Origin: Archaeoglobus sp.
GTDB taxonomy: Archaea > Halobacteriota > Archaeoglobi > Archaeoglobales > Archaeoglobaceae
Direction of reading: 5' to 3'
DNA: 41,002 nucleotides
Assembly (NCBI RefSeq): GCF_017656475.1
Contig: NZ_JACDNT010000017.1
Span: forward strand, 1 to 41,002
Position numbers and translations under genes: made by a program. Shown here piece by piece: positions 1 through 8,536 of the stretch. The notes under the pieces are model-generated. The model worked only from the letters and a program-made list of their open reading frames with translations. It was not told the DNA's origin and searched no databases. The number at the start of each line of letters is the position of its first letter. Within the stretch, counting starts at the first letter, position 1.

Positions 1-43
1 CGCCGAGAACTGCTACGGTTTTTATCCTCTCCTTTACATCCAT
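1..43 (-). CDS. 3-hydroxyacyl-CoA dehydrogenase, N-terminal fragment (runs off left edge)
   Basis: Only the first 14 codons lie in the window. They read MDVKERIKTVAVLG on the minus strand. Ten of the 14 residues match the start of the 3-hydroxyacyl-CoA dehydrogenase at 3475, including the beginning of the NAD-binding strand before its GxGxxG loop. The ATG at 43-41 is preceded by an AGGTGA ribosome site about 5 nt upstream, which supports this start. The gene diverges from the acyl-CoA synthetase at 219 across a 175-bp AT-rich spacer. Two paralogues of the same enzyme therefore flank this acyl-CoA cluster. The identity rests on the similarity to the downstream paralogue; everything beyond the first strand is outside the window. 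Confidence 0.75.
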   Translation of the reverse strand, partial: MDVKERIKTVAVLG

Positions 44-187
44 ATTAATCACCTGTCCAAATTCACGAAATTTGCTTTTCTTAATTTTCTATCTTTATCA
101 TAATCCTTATTTAGGTTTTACGTTTTTGGTGCGAAATTTGTTCGTATACAGTGAAAAATTTTAATTTAAATAATCTTAAAAAACGAA

Positions 188-200
188 AAGCTTAAATTAA
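188..200 (+). promoter_or_regulatory. Likely TATA box of the acyl-CoA operon
   Basis: The stretch AAGCTTAAATTAA is preceded by an A-rich BRE-like segment (ACGAAAAG). It is centred about 25 nt upstream of the ATG at 219, the spacing expected for a leaderless archaeal transcript. The surrounding spacer is very AT-rich, so the exact box is uncertain. Confidence 0.4.
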
Positions 201-218
201 AGAAAAAATAGTGGAAAT

Positions 219-1985
219 ATGGAAGTTCCTGAGTTTATCAAAAACAGATACTGGCTCGAAAAGTCGTGGGTTGAAGGGTTGCCAGCAGACGTGAAAATTC
301 CAAAAAAGCCCATTTACGAAGTTATAGACGAGGCATGTCAAAAATACGCGGAAAGGACGGCAATAATTTTCTACGGATATGAGATAAAATACGGCCAGCT
401 TAAAGAGTACATAGACAGGTTTGCAACCTCGCTTTCAAAAATGGGTGTAAAAAAAGGTGACGTTGTAGCCATTTATTCCCCCAACTGTCCGCAATTCGTC
501 GTAGCCTACTACGGGGCAATGAAAGCAGGTGCGACTGTTACAGCCATTTCTCCACTCTTCGCTCCAAGGGAGGTGGAGTATCAGCTTAATGACAGTGGAA
601 GCAAGATCCTCGTAACCGTAGAGCAGCTATATCCAAATTTCGCCAAAGTTCGTGAAAACACGGGTGTTGAAGAAGTCATAGTTGCAAACATCGCAGGAGG
701 AGAGGCGAAGGTTGAGGGGAAGTTTGTAGACTTTCGCGAAATGCTCGCTTCTGAACCTAACCCTCCTGAAGTTAAGTGGAACGTCAAAGAGGATGTTGCA
801 GTTCTTCAGTACACTGGCGGAACGACAGGATTGCCAAAAGCTGCGATGTTGACACACTACAACGTGGTCGCAAACTTGTACCAGCTCATTCCGTTTACCG
901 AGATACTGAGGAAATGGTTCAAGTCGCACAAGGTAATCAGGGAGGAAGGAGAATACATAGTCCTAGATTTCGACGGGAAAGAGTACAAAACGTTCAAGGA
1001 CTACTACGAGAAAGACTACAGCCCTAGAATCGCAATTCTGCCGTGGTACCACATTTACGGGCAGACAGTTGATTTGAACACGGGCCTTGCCACAGGAGAT
1101 ATTTTGGTAGTTTTTGCACGGTTTGAACCAGAGAAGATCCTCGAAGCTATTGAGAGATACAGAGTAACAACCTTCATGGGAGCTCCAACGATATTTGTTT
1201 ACTTCGTCAACAATCCAGAACTTATGAAGAAGTACGATCTTACATCGCTGCTTTACGTGAACAACGGAGCCGGGCCCATTCCACCAGAAGTTGTGGAGAA
1301 ATGGGATGAACTTACAAAGGATGCAGGTAGAGGTATTCTCGTAGAGGGTTATGGATTGAGCGAAACATCTCCTGTGACGCACACAACCTTCGGCCCACCT
1401 TTCAGAAAGAGGAAGGTTGGGTCATGTGGACCACCAATCCCCAACACCTATGCTGCAGTAATTGATCCGGAAACAATGGAGTTCCTCGGTATTGGCGAGG
1501 AGGGAGAACTGGTCATCTCAGGCCCGCAGGTAATGAAGGGCTACTGGAACCGCAAGAAGGAGACCGAGGATGTGTTTTTCGAGGCAGGTGGAATGAAATG
1601 GCTTAGAACAGGAGACATAGCAAAGATGGACGAGGATGGATACTTCTACATCGTCGACAGGCTGAAAGACATAATCAAGTACAAGGGACATAGCGTCTAT
1701 CCAAGGGAAATTGAGGATGTAATGTACGAGCATCCAGCAATCAAGGAGGTCTGTGTTGTCGGAATTCCGGACGAGGTTGCGGGAGAGACCATCAAGGCCT
1801 TTGTAGTTCTCGATGAGAAGTACAAGGGCAAGATTACAGAAGAGGACATTATTGAGTGGTGCAAGGAAAGAATGGCTGCCTACAAATACCCGAGAATTGT
1901 GGAGTTCAGGGATGAACTACCTAAATCAGCAGCAGGAAAGTATCTGCGTAGAGTTTTGAGGGATGAGAGCTTAAAGAAGAGGTGA
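219..1985 (+). CDS. fadD: AMP-forming acyl-CoA synthetase (long-chain fatty acid-CoA ligase family)
   Basis: This 588-residue adenylate-forming enzyme would activate a carboxylic acid with ATP and CoA to give acyl-CoA, AMP and pyrophosphate in the cytoplasm. The P-loop-like signature YTGGTTGLPKAAMLTH begins near residue 198. The YGLSE motif of the second adenylate-forming core lies near residue 380. The hinge and C-terminal core carry TGD and DRLKDIIKYKG, and PKSAAGKYLRR near the C-terminus holds the catalytic lysine. Length is normal for medium- and long-chain ligases. It is the first gene of an apparent operon with a 4-hydroxybutyryl-CoA dehydratase-like gene (39-bp gap) and a hydroxyacyl-CoA dehydrogenase, so its product probably feeds those enzymes. 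The true substrate, fatty, aromatic or hydroxy acid, cannot be read from sequence. Confidence 0.9.
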   Translation: MEVPEFIKNRYWLEKSWVEGLPADVKIPKKPIYEVIDEACQKYAERTAIIFYGYEIKYGQLKEYIDRFATSLSKMGVKKGDVVAIYSPNCPQFVVAYYGAMKAGATVTAISPLFAPREVEYQLNDSGSKILVTVEQLYPNFAKVRENTGVEEVIVANIAGGEAKVEGKFVDFREMLASEPNPPEVKWNVKEDVAVLQYTGGTTGLPKAAMLTHYNVVANLYQLIPFTEILRKWFKSHKVIREEGEYIVLDFDGKEYKTFKDYYEKDYSPRIAILPWYHIYGQTVDLNTGLATGDILVVFARFEPEKILEAIERYRVTTFMGAPTIFVYFVNNPELMKKYDLTSLLYVNNGAGPIPPEVVEKWDELTKDAGRGILVEGYGLSETSPVTHTTFGPPFRKRKVGSCGPPIPNTYAAVIDPETMEFLGIGEEGELVISGPQVMKGYWNRKKETEDVFFEAGGMKWLRTGDIAKMDEDGYFYIVDRLKDIIKYKGHSVYPREIEDVMYEHPAIKEVCVVGIPDEVAGETIKAFVVLDEKYKGKITEEDIIEWCKERMAAYKYPRIVEFRDELPKSAAGKYLRRVLRDESLKKR

Positions 1986-2024
1986 GGTGTTTTCAAATTT
2001 TAATATAATTTTGAGGTGGTATAT

Positions 2025-3452
2025 ATGAGAACGTCAGATGAATACAGGCAGGATTTGTATAGAATGAAGCCCAACATCTATGTTAGAGGTAAGAAGGTTG
2101 GTAGAGATTCACCGGATCTGAGTGGGGGGATAAACGTAATTTCCAAGACCTTTGACCTCGTGGAAGATGAGCGGTTCAGAGACTTGTTGGTTGCGAAATC
2201 ACATCTGAGTGGCAAGAAAATCAACCGGTTTACTCACATAAACCAATCTGCTGAAGATCTGATGAAGAAGCAGGAAATGACGAGGAAGCTGTGTCAGCTT
2301 GTTGGAGGATGTATACAGCGCTGCATGGGGTGTGATGCGGTAAATGGGCTATCGGTTGCAACTTTCGCAGCGGACATGGAACACGGCACAGACTACCACA
2401 AGCGGTTCATGGAGTACGTGAAGGAGTTTCAGGAGAGAGATCTGGTTGCTGCATGCGCCCAGACTGATGTGAAAGGAGATAGGAGCAAGAGGCCGCACCA
2501 GCAGGATGACCCGGACATGTATGTTAGAGTAGTGGAGAGGAGGAGTGACGGAATAGTTGTGAGAGGTGCAAAGAACTGCATAACGATGGGAGCTGTTGCG
2601 GATGAAATAATAGTCGTGCCCACTAGGGCAATGACCGAAAACGATAAGGACTACAGCGTTGCCTTCGCCGTTCCGGCTGATACGGATGGTGTTAAGATAA
2701 TTTCCAGGACTTCAAGATTGAGAGCGCATGAAGGCCTGGAAATGCCTCAGGGAGAGATTGGAGATGACGAGAACATGATAGTATTCGATGATGTCTTTGT
2801 GCCTTGGGATCGCGTTTTCATGTGTGGAGAGAATAAGTACGCCACTCTCGCAGCACACCTCTTCGCCCTCTTCCACAGGCACAGCTACACCGGCTGCAAG
2901 CCTGCAACGACGGATGTAATAATGGGCTTTGGGGCTCTGATTGCAGACTACAACGGAGTTTATGGTAGGCACAACATAAGGGAGAAGCTTGTTGAACTTG
3001 CTGCCACGGCCGAGCTGGTTTATTCTGCGGGAATAGCTTCTGCAGTCCACGGTCAGAAAACACCTGCAGGTACATTCATTCCCAACGAGGTTTATGCAAA
3101 TGTTGGAAGGAGGCATGCTGGTTTGAACTACTACAAGGAGCTTGAGATTCTTGCAGAGCTAGCTGGCGGGCTGCCTGCTGCACTGCCATTTGCCGAAGAC
3201 TATCTGAATCCTGAGACGAGGCCGTACATTGAGAAGTACATCAAAAGAAGGGCGGATGTGCCGGCTGAGCATGTATACCGCTGCCTGTTCGGAATATCGA
3301 ACATACTCTGCTCCTCGCTTGGAGGCACAATGGCAGTTGCGGGAGTGCATGGGGGAGGTTCGCCGGTCATGGAAGAAATAGCGATCTGGAGGAGCTATGA
3401 TTTTGAAGAGAAGAAGGAGATTGCAAAGTACCTGGTGGGGGTAAAGGAGTAG
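2025..3452 (+). CDS. 4-hydroxybutyryl-CoA dehydratase-like protein (HpaB/AbfD flavoprotein family)
   Basis: A 475-residue protein of the acyl-CoA-dehydrogenase-fold family that includes 4-hydroxyphenylacetate 3-monooxygenase and 4-hydroxybutyryl-CoA dehydratase. The ATG at 2025 is chosen because GAGGTGG stands 5 nt upstream; an in-frame GTG at 2016 overlaps that site. The four [4Fe-4S] ligands known from the clostridial dehydratase (three Cys and one His) appear conserved. They are Cys96 and Cys100 in GGCIQRC, and His284 and Cys291 in HRHSYTGC. That argues for a dehydratase or vinylacetyl-CoA isomerase rather than an oxygenase, which suits an anaerobe. FAD and CoA binding are inferred from the family. 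It sits between acyl-CoA synthetase and 3-hydroxyacyl-CoA dehydrogenase genes, consistent with a 4-hydroxyacyl-CoA to crotonyl-CoA to 3-hydroxyacyl-CoA route. Confidence 0.85.
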   Translation: MRTSDEYRQDLYRMKPNIYVRGKKVGRDSPDLSGGINVISKTFDLVEDERFRDLLVAKSHLSGKKINRFTHINQSAEDLMKKQEMTRKLCQLVGGCIQRCMGCDAVNGLSVATFAADMEHGTDYHKRFMEYVKEFQERDLVAACAQTDVKGDRSKRPHQQDDPDMYVRVVERRSDGIVVRGAKNCITMGAVADEIIVVPTRAMTENDKDYSVAFAVPADTDGVKIISRTSRLRAHEGLEMPQGEIGDDENMIVFDDVFVPWDRVFMCGENKYATLAAHLFALFHRHSYTGCKPATTDVIMGFGALIADYNGVYGRHNIREKLVELAATAELVYSAGIASAVHGQKTPAGTFIPNEVYANVGRRHAGLNYYKELEILAELAGGLPAALPFAEDYLNPETRPYIEKYIKRRADVPAEHVYRCLFGISNILCSSLGGTMAVAGVHGGGSPVMEEIAIWRSYDFEEKKEIAKYLVGVKE

Positions 3453-3474
3453 TCTGAGCACAAAAGGTGGTTTT

Positions 3475-4638
3475 GTGGATATAAGAGAGAAAATAAAGAA
3501 GGTTGCCGTCCTCGGAGCAGGCGATATGGGGCACGGAATTGCTGAAGTGTGCGCAATTGCCGGATACGAGGTCTGGATGAGAGATATAAGGGAGGAATTT
3601 GTCGAGAGAGGGATGGCAAGAATAAAAGAGAGTCTTGAGAAGCTGGAGGGGAAGGGAAAAGTGGACGATAAGAAGGTACTATCGAGGCTTCATCCAACAA
3701 CTGATCTGGAAGAGGCGGTAAAGGATGCCGATATAATAATAGAAGCGATTCCGGAAGTTATGGACTTAAAGAAAAAGGTTTTCTCGGAATGCGACGAAAT
3801 TGCCAAACCCGATTGCATATTTGCAAGCAACACGTCTTCGATGAGCATAACTGAACTCGCCAAAGCAACCGAAAGAGAGGATAAGTTCCTCGGTCTGCAT
3901 TTCTTCAACCCTGTAGTACTGATGAGGCTCGTTGAAGTGATAAGGGGAGAGAAGACGGGTGATGAAGCGGTCAAAACATGTGTTGAGTTCGTCAAGAGCA
4001 TTGGGAAAACGCCTGTTGTTGTCAGAAAGGATGTTCCGGGATTCATAGCTAACAGAGTGGTGGCTCCCGGCATGGTTCTGTTGTTCTCCATACTCGAAAA
4101 GGGAATCGCAACCCCGGAGGAAATAGACGCAACAATGAGAAAGATAGGCTTGCCAATAGGCCCGTGCGAGCTTGCAGACTATACGGGGCTTGACGTTAAT
4201 TACCACGTCATGAAGTACTACGAGGAAACCGTAAGCCCCGACTATAAGCCACCGGAATTTCTGGAAAAGATGGTTAAGGAAGGAAATCTCGGAAAGAAGG
4301 CAGGTAAAGGTCTATACGACTGGAGTGCTGGAAGACCACAGATTGATTTGAGCATAGCAACGGACAAGGTAAATCCGATGGACTTCTCAATCGTTGAAAT
4401 AAACGAAGCATGCAAGCTGGTTGAGATGTGTGTTGCCGACCCGGAGGATATCGACACAGCACTCAAGCTCGGATACAGCAGACCTCTTGGCCCGTTTGAG
4501 CTGGCAAAGAGTATTGGGGCTGAGCAGATAGAAAAGCGACTTGAGGAATTGGCAAAGCAGTTCGGAAAGAAAATATTCGAACCTGCCGAGTTCATAAAAA
4601 GTGGAAAGCTGAAGGCCGTGCTTGAAGAAAACCAGTAG
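3475..4638 (+). CDS. hbd: 3-hydroxyacyl-CoA dehydrogenase
   Basis: A 387-residue NAD-dependent dehydrogenase interconverting (S)-3-hydroxyacyl-CoA and 3-ketoacyl-CoA. The N-terminal Rossmann domain has GAGDMGHGIAE from about residue 15. The catalytic histidine lies in GLHFFNPV and the partner glutamate follows in VEVIRG. The interdomain segment DVPGFIANRV is typical. One C-terminal 3HCDH dimerisation domain ends near GKKAGKGLYDW, and a second partial copy follows to the C-terminus (LGYSRPLGPFELA). The start is GTG at 3475 behind AGGTGG, 22 bp after the dehydratase-like gene, so it is probably the last gene of the acyl-CoA operon. A paralogue diverges at the left edge of the window. Confidence 0.9.
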   Translation: MDIREKIKKVAVLGAGDMGHGIAEVCAIAGYEVWMRDIREEFVERGMARIKESLEKLEGKGKVDDKKVLSRLHPTTDLEEAVKDADIIIEAIPEVMDLKKKVFSECDEIAKPDCIFASNTSSMSITELAKATEREDKFLGLHFFNPVVLMRLVEVIRGEKTGDEAVKTCVEFVKSIGKTPVVVRKDVPGFIANRVVAPGMVLLFSILEKGIATPEEIDATMRKIGLPIGPCELADYTGLDVNYHVMKYYEETVSPDYKPPEFLEKMVKEGNLGKKAGKGLYDWSAGRPQIDLSIATDKVNPMDFSIVEINEACKLVEMCVADPEDIDTALKLGYSRPLGPFELAKSIGAEQIEKRLEELAKQFGKKIFEPAEFIKSGKLKAVLEENQ

Positions 4639-4723
4639 GATTTGAAGGGAGTAATATAGAGCAGATAGGACACACGAAATATGGAAACAGCAAATTTTTT
4701 AATTCAGATGCTGACATAGTAGC

Positions 4724-5065
4724 ATGAAGGACGTTTTTATTGTTGCATGTGGTAGATATATGGACACAACCTATGGTTGCCCCGGAGAGTGGCGCTGTCT
4801 GAAGGCTGCTGCGCTCGGTGAGGGAAAGTTTGACGAACCTGTTAGAGTGATGTCCTTCGTGAGGTGCGAGTGCCCGGGAACTACACTCGTTCCAAACATT
4901 GGTATGGCAATGAAGCTGTCTGAGGTTAAGCCTGAGGAAATATATCTCAGCTCTTGCATGCTGAGAGACCCCGGCTGTCCTTACAGAAGTGCAGAGGAGT
5001 GGGCGAAGATAATTGAGAATGCTTTCCAGATTCCCGTGAAGCTTGGAACTCACGAGTACAAGTAA
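4724..5065 (+). CDS. CGGC-domain protein (small cysteine-rich, putative metal-binding)
   Basis: A 113-residue cytoplasmic protein resembling the CGGC domain (a DUF1847-like small family of unknown function). Family landmarks visible are an N-terminal beta strand followed by ACGRY and CPGEWRCLKA. The FVRCECPG segment occupies the position of the name-giving CGGC. LSSCMLRDPGCPY and a terminal GTHEY follow. Eight cysteines in 113 residues suggest metal binding, but no activity is established. The central motif is CEC rather than CGGC, a divergence worth noting. An AT-rich box centred near 4698 lies about 26 nt before the ATG, suggesting a separate, leaderless transcript. A T-rich stretch follows immediately. 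Function unknown. Confidence 0.7.
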   Translation: MKDVFIVACGRYMDTTYGCPGEWRCLKAAALGEGKFDEPVRVMSFVRCECPGTTLVPNIGMAMKLSEVKPEEIYLSSCMLRDPGCPYRSAEEWAKIIENAFQIPVKLGTHEYK

Positions 5066-5100
5066 TTTTTTTCTTTTTTGATAAAAAATTTTAAAAAATC
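5066..5100. terminator. Bidirectional T-rich/A-rich terminator between convergent genes
   Basis: On the plus strand, T runs (TTTTTTTCTTTTTT) directly follow the CGGC gene. On the minus strand, the A-rich second half gives T runs after the metG stop codon. Oligo-T tracts are the usual archaeal intrinsic terminators. No strong hairpin is seen. Confidence 0.5.
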
Positions 5101-7081
5101 AGCAAACTCTTGTTCCCGGCTCAACTTCCTTCTCCGGAACCAGCAGCACAGCTTTCCCGTCTTTCTCAGCTGCAAGAATCATTCCCCTGCTTTCAACTCC
5201 CATGAACTTCGCAGGCTTGAGGTTCGCAAGCACGACCACAAGCTTGCCCTCAAGCTCCTCTGGAGTATAATCCTCTGCAATCCCGGACACAATCTGCCTC
5301 TGCTCCCCACCAATGTCGATTATCAGCTTTATCAGCTTCTTGCTCTTCTTTATCTTCTCAGCTTTCAAAACCTTGCCGATGCGGATGTCGAGCTTTTGAA
5401 AGTCCTCGATGCTTATTACCTCCTTTTCCTCAGCCTTTTCCTCATCTCCTTCTCCCTTAAACCTCTTCTCCATTATCTTCTGCAGCCTCTCAATTGTCTC
5501 ATCCTCTATCTTGGTGAACGGGACTTCGGGCTTGCTGAGCTTCATAACCTCATCAACTGCGTAGGCATCGCTCAGCTTGGCTTTCTCAAGATTCAGACCA
5601 ATAGCTTTCGCCATTCCCTCCATACTTGAGGGCATTACTGGATATGTGAAGATTATCAGGGCCTTGGCGAGTTGCAGGCATGATGCAACAGCTTTCCTTG
5701 CAGCCTCTTTGTCAGTCTTTATGAGCCCCCAAGGTTTTGCATTCTGGAAGTAAACGTTTCCGTATGTTGCAAGCTCCATGAAAGCGTCGCTGGCCATCTT
5801 GAACTCCCACTCTTCAAGTGCTGAAAGTATCTTCTGCTCTGTCTCTTTTATTTTCTGCAGAACCTCCTCGTCAACACCGTCCATCTTTACCTCTCCGAAG
5901 TTCTTCCACGCAAAGAGCAGAACCCTGTAGAGGAAGTTGCCGAGGGTAGCAATAACTTCGTTGTTCACCTTCTCTTTGAAAACCTCCCAGGAGAAGTTCA
6001 GGTCCTTCTGATGGCTCGTGTAGTTGACTATGTAGTAACGCAGGTAGTCAGGGCTTAGACCGGACTTGAGGTAATCCTCTTCCACCCATACAACGTATCC
6101 TCTCGACTTGGAGAAAGTCTTGCCCTCAACCTTGACCATTCCACTCGCAACAACTGAAGATGGCAATGCATAATCAGCCCCCTTTAGCATTGCGGGCCAG
6201 AAAATGCAGTGATGGTAAACTATGTCGAGACCGATGAAGTGGACTATCTCAGCCTCACCGTCAATCCAGATTTTCTTCCAGTCGCATCCCTTCATCTCGC
6301 AAGCTTTCTCAGTAAAGCTGATGTACCCTATCGGCGCATCAACCCAGACGTAAACGACTAAGTTTTCTTCTCCCGGAAACTTCACACCCCACTCAAGATT
6401 TCGAGTTATGCACCAGTCCCTCAGGTTTTTAACCCAGTTTCTGGCATAATTTAAAGCATTCTCAGTCCCCTTCAGGTTCTCCAGAAACCTCTCCAGAAAA
6501 TCCTTGAACTCTGTCAGCTTGAAAAAGTAGTGCTTTTGACTCCTGAACTCGGCTTTGCTGCCGCAAATCTTGCATCTCGGCTCCTTAATCTCTCCTGGCT
6601 CCAAATGTCTTCCACAACCCTGATCGCACTCATCACCCCTAGCAACAGCACCGCAGTAGGGGCAGATCCCCTCCACATACCTGTCAGGTAGAAATCGCTG
6701 GCATTTCGGACAATAAGCGAGCTGAATTTCTTTTGGATATATGTATCCCTTCTCTATAAGCCTCTTCACGATTTCAGTCGTGCGGTGGTGGTGGTAATCG
6801 CTGTCCGTTCTGCCGTAAAAGTCGAACTTTATGTTCAGGGCATTAAAAATTTTGATAAAGTGCTCATGATAAATATCCACAAGCTGCTTTGGTTTCAGGC
6901 CCTGCTGCTCAGCATTCACGACGATTGGAGTTCCGTGACAGTCACTCCCGCAAACAAAAACGACTTCTTCTCCAGCCATTCTGAGATACCTGACATAAAC
7001 GTCAGCGGGAACGTATGTTCTGAGATGTCCCACATGAGCTTTTCCGTTCGCATACGGAAGACCGCAGGTGACGAGCTTCAT
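5099..7081 (-). CDS. metG: Methionyl-tRNA synthetase with C-terminal tRNA-binding domain
   Basis: A class I aminoacyl-tRNA synthetase charging tRNA-Met. From the ATG at 7081 it is 660 residues. The HIGH-type motif is HVGHLR within the canonical opening ([17 protein letters not shown]). The connective domain carries knuckles CPKC/CPYC and CGRH/CKICG for zinc. The KMSKS loop is the variant KTFSKS. The anticodon-binding helical domain follows. The last ~100 residues (from [14 protein letters not shown]) form an EMAPII/Trbp111-like tRNA-binding OB fold, fused here rather than encoded separately. An upstream in-frame GTG at 7126 overlaps the histidine kinase stop codon and would add 15 residues. 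I prefer 7081 because family members begin at the first beta strand. It lies downstream of the kinase gene on the same strand. Confidence 0.93.
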   Translation of the reverse strand: MKLVTCGLPYANGKAHVGHLRTYVPADVYVRYLRMAGEEVVFVCGSDCHGTPIVVNAEQQGLKPKQLVDIYHEHFIKIFNALNIKFDFYGRTDSDYHHHRTTEIVKRLIEKGYIYPKEIQLAYCPKCQRFLPDRYVEGICPYCGAVARGDECDQGCGRHLEPGEIKEPRCKICGSKAEFRSQKHYFFKLTEFKDFLERFLENLKGTENALNYARNWVKNLRDWCITRNLEWGVKFPGEENLVVYVWVDAPIGYISFTEKACEMKGCDWKKIWIDGEAEIVHFIGLDIVYHHCIFWPAMLKGADYALPSSVVASGMVKVEGKTFSKSRGYVVWVEEDYLKSGLSPDYLRYYIVNYTSHQKDLNFSWEVFKEKVNNEVIATLGNFLYRVLLFAWKNFGEVKMDGVDEEVLQKIKETEQKILSALEEWEFKMASDAFMELATYGNVYFQNAKPWGLIKTDKEAARKAVASCLQLAKALIIFTYPVMPSSMEGMAKAIGLNLEKAKLSDAYAVDEVMKLSKPEVPFTKIEDETIERLQKIMEKRFKGEGDEEKAEEKEVISIEDFQKLDIRIGKVLKAEKIKKSKKLIKLIIDIGGEQRQIVSGIAEDYTPEELEGKLVVVLANLKPAKFMGVESRGMILAAEKDGKAVLLVPEKEVEPGTRVC

Positions 7082-7122
7082 GGGGAGACAAAAGTTCGGG
7101 GGGTAAATAACGTTTTCACCTT

Positions 7123-8439
7123 TCACACTGCCCTGAACCTCACCTCAAAAACAGTTCCGGTGGGTTTGTTGTCGTAAACGCTTATTACACCTCCAAGGAT
7201 GTCTGTGAGCTTTCTGACTATGAACAGCCCCAGCCCCGAACCACCTGTCGTGAAGCCCTCGTCGAAAATCCTTTCTTTAACATGCTCTGGAATGCCTTTT
7301 CCGTTGTCGGCCACTCTGAGAACTCCCCAACCCTTATCTTTTTTAACTTCGACAAAAACGTCTCCTCCTGAGTGCTTAAGGGAGTTATGAATGAGGTTGA
7401 AGGCTATCGTCCTTATGCTTTCGTTGGCCATAACTTCAACTTCTTCGCAATCACAGCTTGTCCCTAAGCTCTCTGCGACTTCCTCAACAATTCTGTCCAT
7501 TCTTACTGGCTTTATCTCCTCAAGAGCCGATTCAAGGTTTGCGATCTCCCTGATGAGTCTTGTAATGTGGTCAACTCTGCTGAGGGCTTTCTTTGACAAC
7601 TCACCCTCTCTTTCCTCAAGCACAGCCCTTACAAGAACCAGAGCATTGGCAATATCGTGTCGCAAAACTTTGTTGAGGAGGCGGAGGTAGTCTTCCCGTA
7701 TCCTTAGTTTATCATTGAGAGTGTGAATCGAGGTCGTGTCAACCACAGTCGCAGCAACAGCCGGTCTTCCCTTGTAGGTTATTCTGCTCGGCCTTGCAGT
7801 GAGCCACCTCAACTCTCCGTTCTTTGTTGTTATCCTCCAGCTATAGGTATCTACATCTCTTCTTCCAGTTTCTCTCTCAATGTATTTGGTATAAACCTCT
7901 TCCCGGTCTTCAGAGTGAATTATGAAGAAGGGATCTCCCCCCAGGACTTCTTCCTTGCTGTAGCCGGTATACTCCTCAAAAGCTCTGTTGACGTAGACCA
8001 TTTTCCCGTCCTGAATGATGTAAACCGGTGTAAGAGAGTCCTCAATCAGGCTTCTGTAGAATCCCTCACTTTCCTTTAGCTTCTGCTCCAGCTCCTTCAC
8101 TCTGGTAATATCAATCCAGTTTCCGAGTACGTACCTTTCACCATTCACATGCAAGGGTCTTGCAAACCCCCATACCCACCTGACTCCTCCATCCTTCCTG
8201 CAATAACGAACCTCATAAAAAATCTCTTCTCCCAAAAGAGCTTTTTTAGCAGCGTCAAATGAAATCTGAACGTCATCAGGATGAGCCAAATCAAGAACAT
8301 TCATTCCGATTAGTTCATCTTTCGAGTACTTCGTCGCCCTGACAACCATATCATTGACATAAACAATCCTAAAATTCTCATCATGAATGTATATTCCGGA
8401 GAGGGATTTTCCTGCAACTTCCTCAAAGTTTATTTGCAT
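7123..8439 (-). CDS. PAS-PAS sensor histidine kinase
   Basis: A 438-residue soluble signal-transduction kinase; no transmembrane segment is evident. An N-terminal PAS domain (about residues 1-115, ending [13 protein letters not shown]) is followed by a second PAS/PAC unit (about 125-240). Next is a HisKA-like helix with LRHDIANAL, where the histidine is the presumed phosphoacceptor. The HATPase has an N box ([11 protein letters not shown]), G1 (DNGKGIP) and G2 (GSGLGLFIV). The reading frame extends upstream to 8595, overlapping the thermosome gene. The ATG at 8439 is preferred because a TATA-like TATTTAAT is centred about 26 nt upstream on the minus strand, implying a leaderless transcript. 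No response regulator is present nearby, so the partner is unknown. Confidence 0.85.
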   Translation of the reverse strand: MQINFEEVAGKSLSGIYIHDENFRIVYVNDMVVRATKYSKDELIGMNVLDLAHPDDVQISFDAAKKALLGEEIFYEVRYCRKDGGVRWVWGFARPLHVNGERYVLGNWIDITRVKELEQKLKESEGFYRSLIEDSLTPVYIIQDGKMVYVNRAFEEYTGYSKEEVLGGDPFFIIHSEDREEVYTKYIERETGRRDVDTYSWRITTKNGELRWLTARPSRITYKGRPAVAATVVDTTSIHTLNDKLRIREDYLRLLNKVLRHDIANALVLVRAVLEEREGELSKKALSRVDHITRLIREIANLESALEEIKPVRMDRIVEEVAESLGTSCDCEEVEVMANESIRTIAFNLIHNSLKHSGGDVFVEVKKDKGWGVLRVADNGKGIPEHVKERIFDEGFTTGGSGLGLFIVRKLTDILGGVISVYDNKPTGTVFEVRFRAV

Positions 8440-8536
8440 GTAGGTTTGGCCAACAATTTTGATTAAATAGTTTCCTCTATCTAGTAAAATAGTGTGCCTT
8501 GCAGTAGTAATGCCAAAAAAGAACAAAAAATTAAAT

